A stretch of DNA of 64,000 nucleotides from Paenibacillus terrae (GTDB lineage: Bacteria > Bacillota > Bacilli > Paenibacillales > Paenibacillaceae), in the NCBI RefSeq assembly GCF_005217525.1, contig NZ_PNXQ01000012.1:712665-776664 (forward strand), in the 5' to 3' direction. The translations under genes were made by a program, and so were the position numbers. Below, piece by piece: positions 25,611-35,065 of this stretch (position 1 is the first letter of the stretch; the number at the start of each line of letters is the position of its first letter). The notes beneath the pieces are model-generated. The model had not been told where the DNA came from. It saw only the letters and a list, made by a program, of their open reading frames with translations, and ran no database searches.

Positions 25611-26924
25611 GTGAGCGATATTTTAGTGCCAGCAATGGGAGAATCCATCACGGAAGGAACAATCTCCAAATGGCTTGTGAAGGAAGGGGATTCCGTAGGA
25701 CAGGGAGATGTTCTACTGGAACTGGAAACCGATAAGGTCAACCTGGAAATTAGCGCAGAAGAAGCGGGCGTAGTCCAGAAAATCCTTCGACAGGAAGGGG
25801 AAACGGTGGTTATCGGTGAAGCAGTTGGCTTGATCGGAAGCGGCAGTGGGACTGGTAACGCAGAACCGTCCAGTGCCGTAGAAGCAGCAGCGACCCAAGC
25901 GCCAGAGGCATCGGCTGTAGCCACTTCGCCTGCTTCCACAGCAGGCGTTGGCAAGTCAGCAGCGGAACAGGCCGCACAGCCTATTGCATCCAATGGTGAC
26001 GGAAACGGTCAGACGGCATCTCCCTCTGCCCGGAAGCTGGCGCGTGAGCGCGGAATTGATCTGGAACAGGTACAGGGGAAGGACCCGCTCGGACGCGTAT
26101 TCCAGGAGGACGTTAAAACGCATTCGAACAGCGCCCATGCTTCGCGTACTGCATCACCTGCACCTGCGGCTCCCGCTGCGAATAAGTCTGCTGCCGCGTC
26201 TCCGTCTCAGACAGAGTACAGCAAGCCGGTAGAACGTCAGCGCATGTCCCGCCGCAGAGCGACCATTGCCAAGCGTCTCGTTGAGGCACAGCAAACGGCA
26301 GCTATGCTTACGACCTTTAATGAAGTGGATATGACCGCCATCCTTGATGTTCGCAAACGCCGTAAAGATAAGTTCAAGGAGAAGCACGATGTAGGGCTGG
26401 GCTTTATGTCCTTCTTTACGAAGGCAGTGGTCGGTGCGCTCAAGCGTTTTCCTACTGTAAATGCGGAAATTAACGGCGATGATATCGTACTGAAAAAATA
26501 CTATGATATCGGGATTGCCGTATCTGCGAAGGAAGGGCTGGTTGTACCCGTTGTACGGGATGCTGATCGTCTCGGCTTTGCCGAAATTGAAAAGAGTATT
26601 GCAGAACTGGCTGGTAAAGCACGTTCCAATTCGCTTTCATTGGCAGATCTGCAAGGTGGAACCTTTACCATTACCAACGGAGGTATTTTCGGTTCCCTGC
26701 TGTCTACGCCAATCCTGAATACACCGCAAGTAGGTATTTTGGGAATGCATAAAATCCAGCTTCGCCCGATTGCCATTGACGAGGAACGTATGGAAAATCG
26801 TCCGATGATGTATATCGCGTTGTCCTACGATCACCGGATTATTGATGGAAGCGAAGCGGTTCGCTTCCTGGTAACGGTCAAAGAATTGCTGGAAGATCCG
26901 GAATCGTTGTTGCTGGAAGGATAA
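25611..26924 (+). CDS. sucB: dihydrolipoyl succinyltransferase (E2 of 2-oxoglutarate dehydrogenase)
   Basis: A 437-residue E2 protein. The lipoyl domain is at residues 1-75 with the lipoylated Lys42 in ETDKVNLEI; an Ala/Pro/Ser-rich linker follows; the peripheral subunit-binding domain is [20 protein letters not shown]; after a second linker comes the acyltransferase core, ending in the catalytic [15 protein letters not shown]. It transfers succinyl from E1 to CoA. Start GTG with GGGAGGTAG upstream, five bases from sucA. The E3 gene is not in this window. Confidence 0.96.
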   Translation: MSDILVPAMGESITEGTISKWLVKEGDSVGQGDVLLELETDKVNLEISAEEAGVVQKILRQEGETVVIGEAVGLIGSGSGTGNAEPSSAVEAAATQAPEASAVATSPASTAGVGKSAAEQAAQPIASNGDGNGQTASPSARKLARERGIDLEQVQGKDPLGRVFQEDVKTHSNSAHASRTASPAPAAPAANKSAAASPSQTEYSKPVERQRMSRRRATIAKRLVEAQQTAAMLTTFNEVDMTAILDVRKRRKDKFKEKHDVGLGFMSFFTKAVVGALKRFPTVNAEINGDDIVLKKYYDIGIAVSAKEGLVVPVVRDADRLGFAEIEKSIAELAGKARSNSLSLADLQGGTFTITNGGIFGSLLSTPILNTPQVGILGMHKIQLRPIAIDEERMENRPMMYIALSYDHRIIDGSEAVRFLVTVKELLEDPESLLLEG

Positions 26925-26961
26925 AATAGATCAACCGTTGTATCCAATCTTAACGTTTATG

Positions 26962-26993
26962 AAAAAGCAGGCTCTTGCGGGTCTGCTTTTTTT
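26962..26993 (+). terminator. intrinsic terminator of sucAB
   Basis: AAAAAGCAG and CTGCTTTTTT form the stem with an inner GC/GT pair, and the right arm merges into the T run. It is 38 bases after the sucB stop. Confidence 0.75.
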
Positions 26994-27061
26994 CCTGCAT
27001 AGTTATAACATAGGATTACAGGTAGTAGGTACTCAGATGCGAAAGAAGGGTGGGGACTGTA

Positions 27062-27592
27062 TTGGATCATGATTTGCGTTACCCGATTGGGCCATTCGTC
27101 GTTCCGGATACCATTACAGAAGAACAGCTTGTGGCATGGACTCACGATATTGCTGAACTGTCTTCTCAGCTTCGTCAGGCGGTCGAAGGGCTGGACGAAC
27201 AACAACTGAACACGCCTTATCGTGAAGGAGGTTGGACGGTTCGGCAGGTTGTCCATCATTTGGCAGACAGCCATATGAACGGTTATATTCGCTTCAAGCT
27301 GGCGCTAACAGAGGATACACCCACGATTAAGCCATATGATGAGGGGCGTTGGGCCGAAATACCGGATGCAAGGGAGCTTCCACTGGAGCCTTCTCTGCAA
27401 TTGCTGGAAGGGCTGCATGAACGGTGGGTGGTTGTATTGCGTTCGCTGGGGGATGATCAATTACACCGAACGTTTATCCATCCGGAATCGGGTCAGACGA
27501 TTCGCCTGGAACGAAACATCGGCATCTATGCCTGGCATGGCAAACATCATATAGCTCATATTACTTCCCTAAGAGAACGGAATGCATGGTAA
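27062..27592 (+). CDS. bstA: DinB-family bacillithiol S-transferase (YfiT/BstA-like)
   Basis: A 176-residue four-helix DinB/YfiT protein. DLRYPIGPF at the start, NTPYREGGWTVRQVVHHLAD, HMNGYIRFKLALTEDTPTIK and the C-terminal YAWHGKHHIAHI match the YfiT line, in which three histidines (HHLADSH... and HGKHHIAH) bind a divalent metal. YfiT/BstA members conjugate bacillithiol to electrophiles and so detoxify antibiotics or reactive metabolites. I chose TTG at 27062, six bases after AAGGGTGGGG; the GTG at 27050 lies inside that site. Confidence 0.85.
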   Translation: MDHDLRYPIGPFVVPDTITEEQLVAWTHDIAELSSQLRQAVEGLDEQQLNTPYREGGWTVRQVVHHLADSHMNGYIRFKLALTEDTPTIKPYDEGRWAEIPDARELPLEPSLQLLEGLHERWVVVLRSLGDDQLHRTFIHPESGQTIRLERNIGIYAWHGKHHIAHITSLRERNAW

Positions 27593-27626
27593 TTTTGAAC
27601 ATAACCTCAAAGTAAAAATTAAACAC

Positions 27627-27679
27627 AAAAAAGAAACCTTCAAGTCCACTGTAATCGTGGTTTTGAAGGTTTCTTTTTT
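27627..27679. terminator. bidirectional terminator
   Basis: AAAAAAGAAACCTTCAA pairs with TTGAAGGTTTCTTTTT around a 19-base loop. A-run and T-run flank the stem, so it can end both the bstA-like gene and the convergent hydrolase gene. Confidence 0.8.
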
Positions 27680-27713
27680 ATTCCTCCAGCGAAGATGACC
27701 TGGACAAGGCGGA

Positions 27714-28691
27714 TCAACCAGATGTCTGAGAGCCTCCAGACAAAATAGAAACGGAGCTCGCTGCTGTGTTAACATGACGATCCAGCCAATCCACGATATC
27801 GGTCATGACCTCGTCGCGGTTCGTTTCATGCAGCATCTCATGTCGGCCGTCAGGATAGAGACGATATTCTACATCCTGAAGCTTCAAACTTCGGTACATA
27901 TCCACCAGCGATAGAACACCTTTACCGAACAACCCCACCGGATCACGATCCCCGGCAAAAATATAGATTGGCAGCTTGGGATTGATTTTTTCGAGTGAGG
28001 AGGGCCAATGAATTTCCTGCAAAAGCCGGAAAAAATCTAGGAAAAAGCCTGTCGTGCAGATGGCACCGCATAACGGATCATGCACGAATTGGTCTACTTC
28101 ATCGGGATCGCGGGATAACCAGTCGAACGCTGTACGCACCGGACGAAAGGTTCGATTAAACCCGCCGAAGACCATAGCGTTGAGCAGTATGCTGCGGTGA
28201 TCCATTCCCTGCAGTTTGGCTTGCAGCAGGGCAACTTGTTCTCCAAGTTTCAGCAGACCACGTCGCCCGTTCGTTCCCGATAAAATAAATCCGTGATACT
28301 GCTGCTTATCATCATACATGATTTTCTGGGCTAAAAAGGATCCCATACTGTGACCAAGCAAAAAACGAGGCTGATCCGGAAACTCCTTGGCCGCAATTTC
28401 GCCCAGATCCAGCATACCGCTTGCCATTCGTTGGAATGCATTCGCTCCCGGCATGCCAAGCTTATCAGAATCACCGGCGGTACGTCCGTGGCCGATATGA
28501 TCGTTGGCATATACACCATAGCCGGAAGCTGTAAGCTTCTCAGCCAAGCGAATATAGCGGTAGGACGTCTCACACATCCCGTGCGAAATCTGCACGATTC
28601 CCCGCACGGCTGTACGCTGATCCGGTAGCCATCGGTAGGCAAAAAGCTCCGTTCCGTCATTTTCAGCGATGGTGAAGGTATATTCCCGCAT
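27714..28691 (-). CDS. alpha/beta hydrolase, monoacylglycerol-lipase type
   Basis: A 325-residue serine hydrolase. The nucleophile elbow is LLGHSMGSFLAQ, the oxyanion-hole region is VQISHGMCE, and the catalytic Asp and His appear in IYIFAGDRDPVG and YPDGRHEMLHE. The order and the YANDHIGHGRTAG phrase match the PldB/monoglyceride lipase group, which cleaves lysophospholipids or monoacylglycerols. No signal peptide, so cytosolic. The ATG at 28691 begins the conserved part; five extra codons upstream overlap the ribosome site. Confidence 0.85.
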   Translation of the reverse strand: MREYTFTIAENDGTELFAYRWLPDQRTAVRGIVQISHGMCETSYRYIRLAEKLTASGYGVYANDHIGHGRTAGDSDKLGMPGANAFQRMASGMLDLGEIAAKEFPDQPRFLLGHSMGSFLAQKIMYDDKQQYHGFILSGTNGRRGLLKLGEQVALLQAKLQGMDHRSILLNAMVFGGFNRTFRPVRTAFDWLSRDPDEVDQFVHDPLCGAICTTGFFLDFFRLLQEIHWPSSLEKINPKLPIYIFAGDRDPVGLFGKGVLSLVDMYRSLKLQDVEYRLYPDGRHEMLHETNRDEVMTDIVDWLDRHVNTAASSVSILSGGSQTSG

Positions 28692-28716
28692 AATTAGACA
28701 ACACACCCTTTAAGCT

Positions 28717-29691
28717 TTAAGGAAGATAAGATCTAAGGATAGTCATTCCGTCATTCAGCGTGTAACCACCCAGATTAGCGGGTAGCAGGAAACAATCTCC
28801 GGCTTTGCAGGAGAGAGACGACGAATGATTGTCCCATGTTAATGTACCGCTGCCTTCGCAAATCACGAGAATGGTAAAGCTGTCATCAGTTGTGGAAAGC
28901 GTCCAGCTTCCTTCTACAATACCCTTTTCCACGACAAAATACTCACAGGCTGCGAGTTGAAGCCATTCACCCGGCTGCAAACCATCTGTCTTCATCGTTG
29001 TTGCACCAGCCTCCTCATAAGAGGTCACATTGAGGGAATCCTCGATATGTAGCTCACGGGGCTTGCCATCCAGACCAGGACGGTTGTAGTCATATAGCCG
29101 ATAGGTGGTATCTGAATTTTGCTGAATTTCAGCGACAACAACGCCCGCACACAACGCATGTACGGTTCCAGCAGGGATGAAAAATGTATCGCCTGCCTCA
29201 ACAGGAACCTGACGCAAGCTGCCCAGGATGTCTCCACTTTCAAGGGCGGTACGCAGGCTGTCCCGGGTCACGCCCTCGGTCAAACCGTAAATAATTTTGG
29301 CATCCGGCTTGGCATCAAGCACGTACCACATTTCAGTTTTTCCCAGCTCTCCGGCTGGAAGTCCTGCATAATCATCTGTCGGATGCACTTGCACGGACAG
29401 ATCGTCATTGCAATCCAGCAGCTTGATCAGAAGCGGAAAACGTCCCCCTTTTTCCGATACGCCCTTGGCCCCGAGCCAATCCTGCCCGTAGGTTTCCCGA
29501 ATTTCATCCAGCCCCTTGCCAGCCAACTCGCCATTGATGACCGTTGTGGTTCCATTTGGATGATCTGCAATCATCCAACCTTCGCCAATATGCCCTTCCG
29601 GCGGGGTCAAGCCGAATTGTTCTAAGGCTCGTCCTCCCCAAACTCTCTCTTTGAACTCAGGTTGAAATTGCAGCGGATATGGCTTTAGCAT
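28717..29691 (-). CDS. manA: mannose-6-phosphate isomerase, class I
   Basis: A 324-residue cupin-fold zinc enzyme that interconverts mannose 6-phosphate and fructose 6-phosphate. Conserved parts: the N-terminal PEFKERVWGGRALEQFG, the zinc-binding SVQVHPTDDYA and KTEMWYVLDA, and FFIPAGTVHALCAGVVVAEI with QQNSDTTYRLYDYNR. This is the short Firmicute form. GGAGAG lies before the ATG at 29691. Upstream of the hydrolase gene by 25 bases, so probably one operon. Confidence 0.93.
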   Translation of the reverse strand: MLKPYPLQFQPEFKERVWGGRALEQFGLTPPEGHIGEGWMIADHPNGTTTVINGELAGKGLDEIRETYGQDWLGAKGVSEKGGRFPLLIKLLDCNDDLSVQVHPTDDYAGLPAGELGKTEMWYVLDAKPDAKIIYGLTEGVTRDSLRTALESGDILGSLRQVPVEAGDTFFIPAGTVHALCAGVVVAEIQQNSDTTYRLYDYNRPGLDGKPRELHIEDSLNVTSYEEAGATTMKTDGLQPGEWLQLAACEYFVVEKGIVEGSWTLSTTDDSFTILVICEGSGTLTWDNHSSSLSCKAGDCFLLPANLGGYTLNDGMTILRSYLP

Positions 29692-29816
29692 AATTCTCTC
29701 CTCCATAATGAGTAATGAGTGCGACCTAACAGAATAGGGAAATCAGAAACGTGCCGCTGAGGCAATAAAACTGGGATGAATAGCCCGAACGACGCTCAAA
29801 AAAATATATATGTAAG

Positions 29817-29834
29817 GCGGCCAAAAAAAGCCGC
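29817..29834 (-). terminator. terminator after mnmM
   Basis: Minus-strand GCGGC, a T-rich loop, and GCCGC, followed after a few bases by ATATATATTTTTTT. It lies 36 bases beyond the mnmM stop and before manA. The short stem makes it moderate at best. Confidence 0.45.
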
Positions 29835-29869
29835 TCATAACCTGAATATGCGAATTTAAAAATCTGACA

Positions 29870-30451
29870 TTATTTCTTTTCAACCGCCACTACGTAAGGC
29901 GAAGCAGCTCGTTGTAATTGGCGATAAATTATGCTTTGACCACTGGATACCGGGAGGGCGGAGGCCCATTGAAGGACAGCTTCTGCTTCCTCGCCGCCTC
30001 CAGCGTGCCCCGGATACAGTACGGTGGTCAGAATGCCGCGTGGGCGCAGCAGATACAGTGCCGCATCAAGAGCAGCGAGTGTACTGTCGGTATGCGTGAT
30101 AACAGACGGATCAGCGCCTTCCGAGGGCAAGTAGCCGAGGTTAAACATGACCGCAGCGACTTTGCCATGCAGCTTGTCGGGGACGGCCTCCCGCATCTGC
30201 TCATGGCCTTGCAGCAATAGCGATACCTCCGCCAGTGAGGGAGAGGTGTCTTCATCGAGCCGACGAAGAGCAAGCTGCAACGCCTCCTGCTGGATATCGA
30301 AGCCGTAGACACGTCCCCGTCTGCCGACGGCTTTAGCCAGGAAAAGTGTATCCGCGCCAGTGCCGACTGTAGCATCTATAGCGATATCGCCCGGCTGGAC
30401 TCGCGCAGCTACCAATTGATGAGCATAGCTCAGTACAGACAGGAAGCCCAT
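29870..30451 (-). CDS. mnmM: tRNA wobble-uridine methyltransferase MnmM (YtqB)
   Basis: A 193-residue class I methyltransferase. Motif I is DIAIDATVGTGADTLFLAKA, the acidic SAM-ribose loop is VYGFDIQQEAL, and motif IV is VMFNLGYLPSEG (N-L-G-Y-L-P in place of the usual NPPY), typical of the YtqB family. YtqB/MnmM completes mnm5s2U at tRNA position 34 in bacteria that lack MnmC. It abuts the stop of ytqA, the same gene pair as in Bacillus, which strengthens the call. Confidence 0.9.
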   Translation of the reverse strand: MGFLSVLSYAHQLVAARVQPGDIAIDATVGTGADTLFLAKAVGRRGRVYGFDIQQEALQLALRRLDEDTSPSLAEVSLLLQGHEQMREAVPDKLHGKVAAVMFNLGYLPSEGADPSVITHTDSTLAALDAALYLLRPRGILTTVLYPGHAGGGEEAEAVLQWASALPVSSGQSIIYRQLQRAASPYVVAVEKK

Positions 30452-31405
30452 TTAAGGCTGCCTCCAATACTTGCCTTGCCACGTTTCACGTGATTTTAGC
30501 TCATCGTCAATGGCGTTAAGCACTTCCCATTTTTTGAGCGACCACATCGGACCCATCAGCAAATCGCGTGGTGCATCCCCGGTCAACCGATGAACGATCA
30601 TTTCGGGCGGCAAAAATTCCAGCGTATCGACGATCAGCTTGACGTATTCATCTTTTTCCAGAAAGCGTAGCAATCCGGCTTCATACTGCTTGACCATCGG
30701 CGTTTTGCGCATGAGATGCAGCAGGTGGATTTTGATGCCCTGCACATCCATAGCCGCCACTGCGCGACCTGTGTCCAGCATCATTTCATGCGTTTCCTGC
30801 GGCAGTCCGTAAATGATGTGTGCGCACACACGGATATTGCGCTTGCGCAGCTTTTCCACCGCATCCAGATAGCATTGAGTGTCGTGGGCGCGGTTAATCA
30901 GCTCCGATGTGGATTCATGGACGGTTTGCAGGCCCATTTCGATCCATAGGTATGTGCGCTCGTTCAGCTCGGCAAGGTAATCCACTACATCGTCAGGCAG
31001 GCAATCGGGACGTGTAGCGATGGACAGACCGACAACGCCGGGCTGCTCCAGAATGACCTCGAAGTATTCGCGTAGCTCCTCAACCGGGGCATACGTATTC
31101 GTATAGGCTTGAAAATAGCCGATATATTGGGCGTTTGGCCATTTTAGATGCTGACGGTCCCGAATCGTATTGAATTGGGTGACGAGATCGTCCCGGCGGC
31201 GTCCGGCAAAATCACCAGATCCCCGTGCGCTGCAAAAGGTGCAGCCTCCTTTGGCAATGGAACCATCCCGGTTCGGACAGGTAAAGCCTGCATCCAGCAT
31301 GACTTTGAATACTTTATTTTGAAATTGCTCGCGCATTTCGTAATTCCACGTATGGAACCGTTTATCTCCCCACAGGAGAGAAGCAGGCAACAAATCTGTT
31401 TTCAT
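30452..31405 (-). CDS. ytqA: radical SAM protein, YtqA family (TIGR01212)
   Basis: A 317-residue radical SAM enzyme. The iron-sulfur/SAM motif is within GFTCPNRDGSIAKGGCTFCS (the Cys triad C...CTFC). Later parts LSIATRPDCLPDDVVDYLAE, WIEMGLQTVHESTSELINRA and GIKIHLLHLMRKTPM match the YtqA/Elp3-like family. It is linked with MnmM and has been connected to the mnm5s2U route in Gram-positives (proposed name MnmL). AAAGGAG lies nine bases before the ATG at 31405; nine further in-frame codons upstream have no site. Confidence 0.9.
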   Translation of the reverse strand: MKTDLLPASLLWGDKRFHTWNYEMREQFQNKVFKVMLDAGFTCPNRDGSIAKGGCTFCSARGSGDFAGRRRDDLVTQFNTIRDRQHLKWPNAQYIGYFQAYTNTYAPVEELREYFEVILEQPGVVGLSIATRPDCLPDDVVDYLAELNERTYLWIEMGLQTVHESTSELINRAHDTQCYLDAVEKLRKRNIRVCAHIIYGLPQETHEMMLDTGRAVAAMDVQGIKIHLLHLMRKTPMVKQYEAGLLRFLEKDEYVKLIVDTLEFLPPEMIVHRLTGDAPRDLLMGPMWSLKKWEVLNAIDDELKSRETWQGKYWRQP

Positions 31406-31710
31406 GGGTGTACTCCTTTTTTTTGCGATCACCCTATTGTAACAAAAATCAGTCGGAATTGGGAATCACTTGAGAGCGAAAGGCGAGAGAAAGCGCGGAT
31501 TTTATTGGATTCAGGATTGAAAAAGGTTACACCATGTGTTATATTGTAAGCGGTACCAGACATAATATAAAAGGACTGTTTTCGATCCTGAAAATAAAAG
31601 TTAACCATCGGCTAATGATTATTTTTCAGGGCAGCTATGCTGCTTCTATCGCCTGCTTTAGGGTAAATGCACGTCGGTTCCATCACTAATAACCCGTGAG
31701 GTGATCTTTT
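31406..31710. other. intergenic region with an inverted repeat
   Basis: No ORF of note. CCTGAAAATAA (31587-31597) faces TTATTTTTCAGG (31619-31630), and GCAGC-TAT-GCTGC follows directly. The pair could be a leader structure for the small gene at 31711; no known riboswitch core was recognised. Confidence 0.35.
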
Positions 31711-31908
31711 ATGAATACGCAGGATAAAACGCGTATGGATAAAGTTACGGTTGAGTTAACCTTTGACGAGGCTTTGGCGCTGACTGGTGTCCGTTTTGGG
31801 CAAGACCGCCAGATTGGAACGGCCGCTCGTCAAAAAATCAGAGCCGCTTGCCAAAAGACGATTGATTTTTCACCTGCTGATGGGGTAGACTATGAACAAT
31901 TAAAATAG
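31711..31908 (+). CDS. small hypothetical protein
   Basis: A 65-residue soluble protein (MNTQDKTRMDKVTVELTFDE, then ALALTGVRFGQDRQIGTAAR). The start ATG has GTGAGGTGATC nine bases upstream, good for this genome. A strand-helix pattern is suggested, no Cys, no membrane segment. I do not recognise it. It precedes trmB by about 100 bases on the same strand. Confidence 0.6.
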   Translation: MNTQDKTRMDKVTVELTFDEALALTGVRFGQDRQIGTAARQKIRAACQKTIDFSPADGVDYEQLK

Positions 31909-32012
31909 TTGGACCCCAATCCAAATATATTGAAAAAGGAATTTCATTTCCGTATCTTCAAGCGGGGGTGAGATTCCTTTTTCCTTGATAACAGAGTATA
32001 TGGAGGAGTAAC

Positions 32013-32726
32013 ATGCGTTTACGCGGAAGAAAAGGAATACGGGAAAGTCTGGAAGAACAGCAGGATCTGGTCATCTTGGAGCCGGGACAGTACAAAGGAA
32101 AGTGGCAGCAGCTCTTTGGGAATGATCATCCGATTCATGTGGAGTTCGGTATGGGCAAAGGGCGTTTTATCAGCCAAATGAGTTATCGTAATCCAGAAAT
32201 CAATTATATTGGCTTTGATATGTATGATGAGTTGGTGCGTCGCGCTGCGGAAAAGTCGCGTCTGGCCTGGAGTGATACAGAGGTTGATTCGCCGCCCAAT
32301 ATCAAATTGGCGCTTGCCAACATTGAACAGATTGAGAATGTTTTTGAACCTGGGGAAATTGAGCGCATTTATTTGAATTTTAGCGATCCGTGGCCTAAAG
32401 CCAAGCACGCGCGTCGTCGTTTGACACATCCACGCTTTTTGGACAAGTACCGGCAACTTTTAAACAGCAAGGGGCAAATTCATTTCAAAACCGACTCGGA
32501 GACGCTGTTTGAGTTCTCGCTGAATTCGTTTGCTGATAGTGGTCTGCAAATGACGAATATATCGTTGAATCTTCATCGTGATGGTATCAACGAAGAGCAT
32601 GTCATGACCGAGTACGAGCATAAATTTATGGGTAAAGGTATGAACATCCACCGTGTCGAGGTGTTGATTGGCAAAGATGTATTGGAAGAGTATGAGAAAA
32701 TGCGTCTTGAGAAGTATGGAAAATAA
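32013..32726 (+). CDS. trmB: tRNA (guanine-N7-)-methyltransferase
   Basis: A 237-residue TrmB that methylates G46 in the variable loop of tRNA. Signatures: MRLRGRKGIRESLEEQ at the start, PIHVEFGMGKGRFISQMS (SAM motif I), INYIGFDMYDELVRRAAEKS and the family-specific RIYLNFSDPWPKAKHARRRL catalytic segment, then FLDKYRQLL and FKTDSETLFEFS. Length is normal. ATG with TATGGAGGAG upstream. Confidence 0.96.
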   Translation: MRLRGRKGIRESLEEQQDLVILEPGQYKGKWQQLFGNDHPIHVEFGMGKGRFISQMSYRNPEINYIGFDMYDELVRRAAEKSRLAWSDTEVDSPPNIKLALANIEQIENVFEPGEIERIYLNFSDPWPKAKHARRRLTHPRFLDKYRQLLNSKGQIHFKTDSETLFEFSLNSFADSGLQMTNISLNLHRDGINEEHVMTEYEHKFMGKGMNIHRVEVLIGKDVLEEYEKMRLEKYGK

Positions 32727-32732
32727 ATAAAA

Positions 32733-32769
32733 AAACAGGGTGCTTCCTTTTTAGGAAAGCACCCTGTTT
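32733..32769. terminator. bidirectional terminator between trmB and the glycosyltransferase
   Basis: AAACAGGGTGCTTCCT pairs with AGGAAAGCACCCTGTTT (one bulged A) around four T. A run of A precedes, giving a T run for the minus strand. It overlaps the last codons of the convergent gene. Confidence 0.75.
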
Positions 32770-33890
32770 GGTTCCAGTATATCCAAAATACTCTGTGCAC
32801 TCTGAAGAGGATAATATCGCGCTACATTATGAACGTGATCCTGTCGCTTGCGAACGATTTCGGGAAATTCGTGTAACAGCCGGTTCATCCATTTAACGAC
32901 AACATCCAGCGAAGTAATCGGTTCTCCGAAGCCTTGAGCCGTAAAGTATTGACAATTTTCTTCTTCCTGTCCGGGGAGAGGCTTGTGAAACAACATCGGA
33001 ATCCCTTTTGCCAGGCCCTCGGTGCATGTCATTCCGCCGGGCTTGGTAATAAGCAGATCCGATACCTCCATTAATTTGTCGATTTCCCGCGTAAATCCAA
33101 AAATATGAATATTCGGATGAATAAAGCGGGGATCCAGCTGCAATTTACGACGAATTTTATCATTATGCCCCAGACAAAAAATAAATTGAATGTTTTCTCT
33201 CCAGTGGGTAAGCGATCGATGAATGACTTCGTCGTTCATCAGACCCCAGCCGCCTCCCATAACGAGCACCGTGGGAATCGGCTTAAGACCGAATTGGTCC
33301 CGGATTTCGTCGTGCCCCGGATGTTCCCAGAAATTTGGATGAACCGGAATACCCGTTACTTGAATTTTTGACATAGGTACTCCGCGTGTACGCAGCTTAC
33401 GCATGACTTCAGGTGTAGATACAAAGTACCGGTCCACCTCGGGACTGATCCACGTTCCATGCGCATCGTAGTCTGTAATGACGGTACAGAGCGGAACATG
33501 TACGCCCAAGCGCTTCAAACGTGAAATCACTGCACTTGGGATGGGATGAGTGCATACCACCAAATCAGGACGAAGTTGCCGAAGAATGTTTCGGGTCTGC
33601 GTGTAGAACAGACGGTGCAAAGCGAGCGTTGTAAGACGGTTTAATGATTTTTTATACTGATGACGGTAAACCATTCCGATCAGGCGAGGCTGCGATATGA
33701 CAGTCTTCTTATACGCTGTAATAATGAGCGGAGCCATTCTCGGATTCAAAAAGCTCCCTAATTCCAGCACTCTGGTCTGCACATTCGGAGAAAGCTTGCG
33801 CAAACTGCTTGAGAGTGCGTACGCAGCTTGAGTATGTCCGGCACCGAAACCTTCCGATAATAATAACACTCGTTTTTTAGCCACTCTCAT
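32751..33890 (-). CDS. UgtP/MGDG-synthase-like glycosyltransferase
   Basis: A 379-residue GT28-family enzyme. The N-terminal VLLLSEGFGAGHTQAAYALS is the MGDG synthase/UgtP signature. VVCTHPIPSAVISRL and VITDYDAHGTWISPEVDRYF follow, and the C-terminal nucleotide-sugar site is LITKPGGMTCTEGLAKGIPM with LPGQEEENCQYF. Relatives add glucose or galactose from UDP-sugars to diacylglycerol for membrane glycolipid and lipoteichoic acid anchors. The ATG at 33890 starts the conserved part; upstream codons lack a better site. The PAP2 gene lies 45 bases upstream on the same strand. Confidence 0.85.
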   Translation of the reverse strand: MRVAKKRVLLLSEGFGAGHTQAAYALSSSLRKLSPNVQTRVLELGSFLNPRMAPLIITAYKKTVISQPRLIGMVYRHQYKKSLNRLTTLALHRLFYTQTRNILRQLRPDLVVCTHPIPSAVISRLKRLGVHVPLCTVITDYDAHGTWISPEVDRYFVSTPEVMRKLRTRGVPMSKIQVTGIPVHPNFWEHPGHDEIRDQFGLKPIPTVLVMGGGWGLMNDEVIHRSLTHWRENIQFIFCLGHNDKIRRKLQLDPRFIHPNIHIFGFTREIDKLMEVSDLLITKPGGMTCTEGLAKGIPMLFHKPLPGQEEENCQYFTAQGFGEPITSLDVVVKWMNRLLHEFPEIVRKRQDHVHNVARYYPLQSAQSILDILEPNRVLS

Positions 33891-33935
33891 TTCACCTGTT
33901 CCTGCTGGGATGTTCTCAATCATACCATATCGGCT

Positions 33936-34463
33936 TTAAGGCCAGAATGCAACCGTTCCTATTGCTGCTGATGTGCCGATGACCGCTCCTGCGAGTACGT
34001 CCGTAGGATAGTGGAGTCCCAGGTAAATTCGGGAAAACCCCACAATCAGTGCGATAGGAAGCAAAAGCAGTGTTAGCATGGGTGACTGTAGCATAAAAGG
34101 AACGGTTACTGAAAAAATAGCGGTTGTATGCCCTGAAGGAAAAGAATGATCCGACAGGGGATTTCGGAACGTATTCGTATCTGGCAGTGCCAGGTAGGGA
34201 CGAATCCGCGGGTACAGCTTTTTGGCGATGGCTACAGGGATGTGGCTGACTCCAAGCGCGATGGCCCCCTTCATACCGGATTCCTTCCATGGAAGCGGAG
34301 CGAGCAGCCATACAAGCAGTGTAGAGGTGATTGTAAAGGTCGCTCCACCCAGATGTGTAAGATAATAAAGCCAGAAGTTCAAAAAACGATTGTGTAAGCG
34401 TCCGTTGATCCATTTGAACAACTGCTGCTCCAGATTTACAAGTTTTACGACTAAACGTTGCAT
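33936..34463 (-). CDS. PAP2-family membrane phosphatase
   Basis: A 175-residue integral membrane phosphatase with five or six helices. The three catalytic motifs are present: KLYPRIRPY (K-x6-RP), PSGHT, and SRIYLGLHYPTDVLAG (SR-x5-H-x3-D). Substrate may be phosphatidic acid, undecaprenyl pyrophosphate or phosphatidylglycerophosphate. CGGAGGAAA precedes the ATG at 34463; the longer frame to 34541 lacks a site. It is likely co-transcribed with the downstream glycolipid glycosyltransferase, consistent with lipid or envelope synthesis. Confidence 0.88.
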   Translation of the reverse strand: MQRLVVKLVNLEQQLFKWINGRLHNRFLNFWLYYLTHLGGATFTITSTLLVWLLAPLPWKESGMKGAIALGVSHIPVAIAKKLYPRIRPYLALPDTNTFRNPLSDHSFPSGHTTAIFSVTVPFMLQSPMLTLLLLPIALIVGFSRIYLGLHYPTDVLAGAVIGTSAAIGTVAFWP

Positions 34464-35065
34464 TTGGTTTCCTCCGGTTGCCGTGCCGGGTTGGTCGGCA
34501 AATATTTTGAGCCACTTGGACAGAATCAGGTGATAAGTCATTATTCTCTTGCTCTCATCATATTTTTAAACGCTGCTCATTTCAAGGATCACAACTTATC
34601 TGGTTCAATTCTACACAAAAATGTTAATGGAATATAAGTTGAATTGTATAACTTTCTTTGCGTTCATTCGTCTAATACGATAGAGTATTTAGAAGTGGCT
34701 GCTTAATGGGCCACAAAAAGGAGGGACTAAAGAAATAAAAAGTTAGCAAATGGATGAAAATAAGACCTACCGTCATGTTATGAAAGGATCAGCGTCGTAT
34801 TCCTGGTTCAAACGGGAGTTTGTCGTGTTTTTTTGCTGCTGAGAACGGTTTAAAGGCTTTGACAAAAGATTGAAAACCAACGAAAATCGTAATGGCGTTC
34901 CTGTGTCAGCCAATAGGGGGCTGCGCACAGTCAATTAAAAAAGCAAGGGTCGGGTCAAAAACTACAAAAAAAGGCGCGCAAAGCGCCGCAACTTGCGCTA
35001 CACAGATAGAAAACAAACAAACGCAAGATTTTTAAGGGGTATAAAAAAGGGGGTAACAAGAGATT
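34464..35065. other. 602-base intergenic region, long leader of the GT2 gene
   Basis: No supported gene. Visible: a GTGGC...GCCAC hairpin followed by AAAAAGGAGGG near 34700-34725 with no start codon at the right distance; a CAAAC-GGGA-GTTTG hairpin with a following T run near 34808-34834; and GGCGC-GCAAA-GCGCC near 34971-34985, preceded by seven A, which on the minus strand is a terminator shape. A 30-codon frame from ATG 34750 has no ribosome site. Confidence 0.45.

Noticed and set aside
34690-34990. Possible c-di-GMP or c-di-AMP riboswitch before the GT2 gene
   Set aside because: I looked for the conserved aptamer segments of both classes and could not find them.
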